Shown: positions 18,116 through 20,978 of the stretch, in pieces
How the letters are laid out: each line of letters starts with the position of its first letter
Numbering within the stretch: the first letter of the stretch is position 1
Origin: Rozella allomycis CSF55
Taxonomy: Eukaryota > Rozellomycota
Assembly: GCA_000442015.1 (NCBI GenBank)
Contig: KE560597.1
Span: forward strand, 1 to 20,978
Direction: 5' to 3'
DNA: 20,978 nt
Notes under the pieces: generated by a model
What the model was told of the DNA's origin: nothing
Database searches by the model: none
Seen by the model: the letters and a program-made list of their open reading frames with translations, nothing else
Made by a program: the position numbers and the translations under genes

Positions 18116-19695
18116 ATGCCATCTTCTTTTATCAGTCAAAGCTCTCCGTCAGCGGACAATTCAGAAAAGCCGGGGTTGGATATTGCGAAGTTGAAATATC
18201 TTCGATATAGATGCCGAGGTAAGACATAAATTGGAAAATAAATGACATACAGCAAACCATAGAGTTTTACTTGTGTCTAGGAATGGCACTGGAATGCCAA
18301 TATGAAAGTGAGTCGAAAGTTGTTCTCGGATTTGCGTTCAAAACGTCAAATCAAGAATTTAACGACATGAATACCACTATTCTTCTTGAATACGACAAAG
18401 TAATAAATAAATGAATGGAAGATTTAATAGAGGGGTGATGCTTTCAATGTCGTAAGGCAAGATGCCACTGACATGGGGTATGGACATAAATATTTGGTGG
18501 TTTATGTCCATTTTTTAGCAAGAATAGTGAAACGGCTAACTTCGAAAGGTACTTGGCACATATTTTTTATATCTGGATTTAACGTTGTTCATGAAATTCG
18601 TACTAATGATGACCTATCAATAACGACATTTATAGATCCTAACGAAATTGATATCCGCTTGATTGAATGCACACCAACTCAGTTAAATGAGTTACAGGGG
18701 CAGGGCAATAAAAATTTCACCCAGGTAAACGGCCTATATGTCATTTGATATGTGGTTCGCAAGAATCGGCTACTGCGTGATATCAGTACCTGGATCTAAT
18801 CCTCTCATTCAATTTTATGAAAAGACGTTTTCTTCATCCAAGAGTGGGAAAAAACATGACCGAGGCGGTTCAAACACCAATCATTATGATTTTAACAACA
18901 AACGCCAAGAAGGGAAAGATTCTCTAATTGTAACGAACACATTATTTTGTGGATAGCGAAATGGCTTTCACGTCACTGATTCTGAAACCCTTTTAAGCGG
19001 AATGTCTTATACACTATTTACCTGGCTGGGATGTGATAGTAGGGAAAAGGCATCTTCGATATGTTATGTTGAGAGAATCGCCGCATCATCAGCAACCAAA
19101 AAGTTAAACTGGGCATCCTTTAAAGACCCTGTTTTAATAGGATTCGGTAATGAATAAACGAAAAGTACATCATTGGTAGGCTTCACACTTCCCATTTTGG
19201 ATGTTGGGATTCAAATTCTAAAAACCGTGCACCCCGAAATAAAATTTGAGGGAGAAAAACTTCCAGTTGGAGGTAAAGTTGTTGGGAATATACAATATAG
19301 AACTTGGGATATATTCATTCATTAGAGATCCCATGAACTACGAATTGGGGTTCTATTCTCCATTTGATACTGTTTCATTGTCAGTATCCACTGAGGAAAA
19401 GCGAAGACAGTCGATTATGTCAAATAAGATTATTTCTCCTTTTTTGATAAACGGTGAAAACTCAATTGATGCAGAGAATTTAGAAGGAGAAGGCTCTGCA
19501 GAGTCAGTTAAAGATAATTTGCCCAAGGAGAATCAATTAAATACCGAAGTACAGAATAAAGAGGCGCTGAAGCTCCCAGAAATATTAAATCAACCTGTAA
19601 CCAAAGTCAAGGCATTTAATCGCGCGTACAATAGTGACACAAATATAAATCATCAAAGCGTGGCAGACACTTTAAAAAGAGCGAAATCAGAATAA
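18116..19695 (+). CDS. Unrecognised multi-exon gene (model provisional)
   Basis: I do not recognise this gene. Pieces that fit together: ATG 18116; exon to 18218; intron 18219-18262 (44 nt, the acceptor that keeps the frame); exon 18263-18399; intron 18400-18430; exon 18431-18724; exon ending 18929; intron 18930-18956; exon 18957-19146; intron 19147-19179; exon 19180-19272; intron 19273-19300; last exon 19301-19695. The join after 18724 is unsettled: the donor (CAG/GTAAAC) is good, but neither nearby acceptor (18763, 18786) enters the frame used downstream, so an error, an unusual site or a decaying gene is possible. Exon text alternates hydrophobic and polar residues like a soluble beta-rich domain; the C-terminal 100 residues are polar and probably disordered. 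Stop TAA overlaps AATAAA. Introns here are longer (27-44 nt) than elsewhere. Confidence 0.55.
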
Positions 19696-19705
19696 ATATT
19701 CTATT

Positions 19706-20039
19706 TTATGCTGTTTGGGTTTGCATTTGTTCAGCCATAATTTTCTGTTGCTCTTCCGCAAAATTTTGAACGACAAGACTAATTTTGTTAACAGCTTCAA
19801 AGTATTTGCTCACGCACCTATCTGTGCATACAGACTCGCCTTTTGTCAATTCTTCTTCCGCTGGATGCTTAGAATTGACACATTTTAAGTGGCATTCTTT
19901 AAATACTCTCAAGTTCTTATCGAAAATGATATTACCTATCAAAAACAGCTTGAGCTGCAGTTATTTGCTGATGCACTTCGTTTATTGCTTTCTTTTGGGC
20001 TTCAGAGGGGCCATTATTTGAGCTGCTACCCCAAAACAT
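19706..20039 (-). CDS. TIM10: Mitochondrial intermembrane-space chaperone Tim10 (101 aa, two exons)
   Basis: Exon 1 (19936-20039) and exon 2 (19706-19907) are joined by a 28-nt intron (19908-19935), which restores AVFDRVFKECHLKCV. Small Tim proteins form hexamers that escort hydrophobic precursors across the intermembrane space to TIM22 or SAM. The twin CX3C signature is complete: Cys40/Cys44 and Cys62/Cys66, spaced as usual. ELTKGESVCTDRCVSKY is typical of Tim10 rather than Tim9, 8 or 13. A short Gly/Ser/Asn-rich N-end and a Gln-rich tail flank the core. The gene converges on 18116-19695 with only 10 bp between the two stops. No presequence is seen, as expected for a protein imported by the Mia40 route. 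Confidence 0.93.
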
Positions 20040-20142
20040 TTTGCAATTGTGGCAAAGCCTGTTTAGGGAACAGGGAAGATAAATGCGAAACTAAACCGTA
20101 TAGTAAGCATGCATGAAAAGAGATTTATTCTATATGTCCAAT

Positions 20143-20581
20143 TTATTTATGATTCTTCTTGGACTTATTTTTTCTTCCAATTTGATGCTTTGGAACAATC
20201 GGTTCTTTGCGTTTCATTTTTTCCAAAATATAATCATATGAAAATCCGTGAGTTTTTAAATCATTCCAAGTTTCATCTTTGTCTGCTAGAGCCTGACACG
20301 CATACATTTGAAGGAATCCCTTGAGTGTCAAAAATCCTTGTTCATTTTTCTCAACGAGCTCTAGAATCTTCTTTAAACTCTCTTCTTCAAACTATTATAC
20401 ATTTATAAATCGGTGATACCTGTTCGCCATTAGTAGCGAGAGCAAAAGCATCTAATTCGGATTTATTTAAGCAACCATCTTGATCCAAGTCATATTTTTT
20501 GAAAATTGAAGTAAAAATTTTCTCAAACAAAGGCGATAGTTGATTTTTTGGAGTGAGAAAAGGTGGAATTAGTTCAGCCAT
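20143..20581 (-). CDS. Stand-alone Miro-like EF-hand protein (136 aa, two exons)
   Basis: Exon 1 (20420-20581) and exon 2 (20143-20391) are joined by a 28-nt intron (20392-20419). One canonical calcium-binding EF-hand loop is present at residues 31-42 (Asp31, Asp33, Asp35, Gly36, Asn39, Glu42). After it comes GFLTLKGFLQMYACQALADKDETWNDLKTHGF, given here as LTLKGFLQM (76-84) and ETWNDLKTHGF (94-104), which resembles the EF-hand-associated segment of the mitochondrial Rho GTPase Miro. Neither of Miro's GTPase domains nor its tail anchor is present. A basic C-terminal tail (GRKNKSKKNHK) ends the protein. It may be a calcium-responsive adaptor; partners are unknown. Stop TAA overlaps AATAAA. Confidence 0.8.
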
Positions 20582-20759
20582 ATCGGAATTTTCGTTGATC
20601 TATTTTTATATACAGTGCCTGATAAATCAACAAAGTCAACAAAGAGTAAGCGAAATATAAATAATAAAAGAACCCTATCACTTATCGGGTGACTGAATCA
20701 ACAGTTGCCAAACCCACTACACCAAAAACTAACGAAAGTTTGAGATTAATACAAACGTG
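20582..20759. other. Spacer between the EF-hand gene and U5
   Basis: An AT-rich divergent spacer of 178 bp. It contains TATA-like words near 20608 and at 20656-20662 that could serve either neighbour. No tRNA, open frame or repeat is seen. Confidence 0.4.
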
Positions 20760-20884
20760 ATACTTCTTTATCGTGCGGCTGATATTGCACATAACGTATT
20801 AATCTTTCGCCTTTTACTAAAGATTACCGTGTGTAGTGTTACTAAGGCCGCTTAGTAAAATTTGTGGAGCCCTTTAAGGGATTC
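20760..20884 (+). ncRNA. U5 spliceosomal snRNA
   Basis: The invariant U5 loop 1 stem-loop is present: AATCTTTCGCCTTTTACTAA with AAGATT closing the stem (20811 to about 20826), followed by CCGTG as in human U5. Loop 1 holds and aligns the two exons during both splicing steps. Downstream a 7-bp hairpin (TACTAAG/CTTAGTA, 20840-20857) precedes an Sm site AATTTGTGG (20859-20867), the form known from U1. A terminal stem CCCTTTAAGGG (20870-20880) closes the RNA. The 5' end is set at ATACTTC by analogy with human U5 and could be off by a few bases, as could the 3' end. Upstream promoter elements could not be identified. Confidence 0.92.
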
Positions 20885-20894
20885 TTTTAGTTTC

Positions 20895-20978
20895 TTAAAT
20901 TTGCAACTTTCCTTTTTTGGCAGAATTCATCTCAAAAGCAACAAGTCTCGCAGTGCTCGTTAAATCGGACGGGGAGTT
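20895..20978 (-). CDS. Possible 3' end of a minus-strand gene running off the window
   Basis: On the minus strand 27 codons are open from the window edge to TAA (20895-20897), with protein-like text including STARLVAFEMNSAKKGKLQI. The frame is too short to prove coding. It would lie tail-to-tail with U5, about 10 bp apart. No family can be named. Confidence 0.3.
   Translation of the reverse strand, partial: NSPSDLTSTARLVAFEMNSAKKGKLQI

Noticed and set aside
18253..18300. Exon reading from an acceptor at 18252 in the unrecognised gene
   Set aside because: It meets a stop within 16 codons; the acceptor at 18262 stays open and in phase.
19785..20116. Plus-strand frames over Tim10
   Set aside because: They are shadows of the minus-strand gene, which has the full twin CX3C signature.

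Overview
This is AT-rich, gene-dense eukaryotic nuclear DNA. The evidence is a U5 spliceosomal snRNA gene, canonical GT-AG introns, AATAAA poly(A) signals at gene ends, and clear nuclear housekeeping genes: INO80, class III alcohol dehydrogenase, a Rad60/NIP45 SUMO-like protein, Gemin2, Tim10 and mitochondrial ribosomal protein uL15m. Intergenic spaces of 10-125 bp, introns of only 26-29 nt and a cluster of lineage-specific secreted proteins would suit a compact opisthokont parasite, such as an early-diverging (rozellid-like) fungus. That placement is an inference; nothing here proves the taxon.

Layout. 1-1123: remnants of a pogo/Tigger-type DDE transposon on + and a small spliced unknown gene on -, assembled as near-duplicate pieces joined by single Ns. 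1124-6581, all on -: an array of secreted proteins. It holds family A twice, family B twice (one copy truncated), then C, D and E. Each intact member has a signal peptide ending at Met-Pro or Val-Pro, most have an acidic C-terminal half, and all share a GTGGCTT/GTGGCTA element (+ strand) upstream of the start. I regard this array as the most novel content. 6756-13380, all on -: INO80 (six exons), ADH5-like formaldehyde dehydrogenase (two), Rad60/NIP45 (five) and a small type I membrane protein. 13381-13994: a gene-poor spacer with a 38-bp exact 18S rRNA fragment and another N junction. 13995-18080: uL15m (+), a Fringe-like GT31 glycosyltransferase (+), Gemin2 (-) and a second GT31 paralogue (+), separated by 17-28 bp. 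18116-19695: an unrecognised multi-exon gene (+). 19706-20978: Tim10 (-), a stand-alone Miro-like EF-hand protein (-), the U5 snRNA (+) and perhaps the 3' end of one more minus-strand gene at the window edge.

The housekeeping genes act in unrelated processes: chromatin remodelling, formaldehyde detoxification, SUMO-linked genome stability, mitochondrial translation and import, and snRNP assembly (Gemin2 and U5 both belong to the last). No operon-like logic is implied. The secreted array is the only cluster in which proximity, shared leader and shared upstream element point to common function or control. Five single-N junctions (436, 953, 1123, 1778, 13957) affect interpretation of the left end. 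At four of them the same sequence lies on both sides, which looks like uncollapsed contig overlap or mis-joined paralogues rather than biology.
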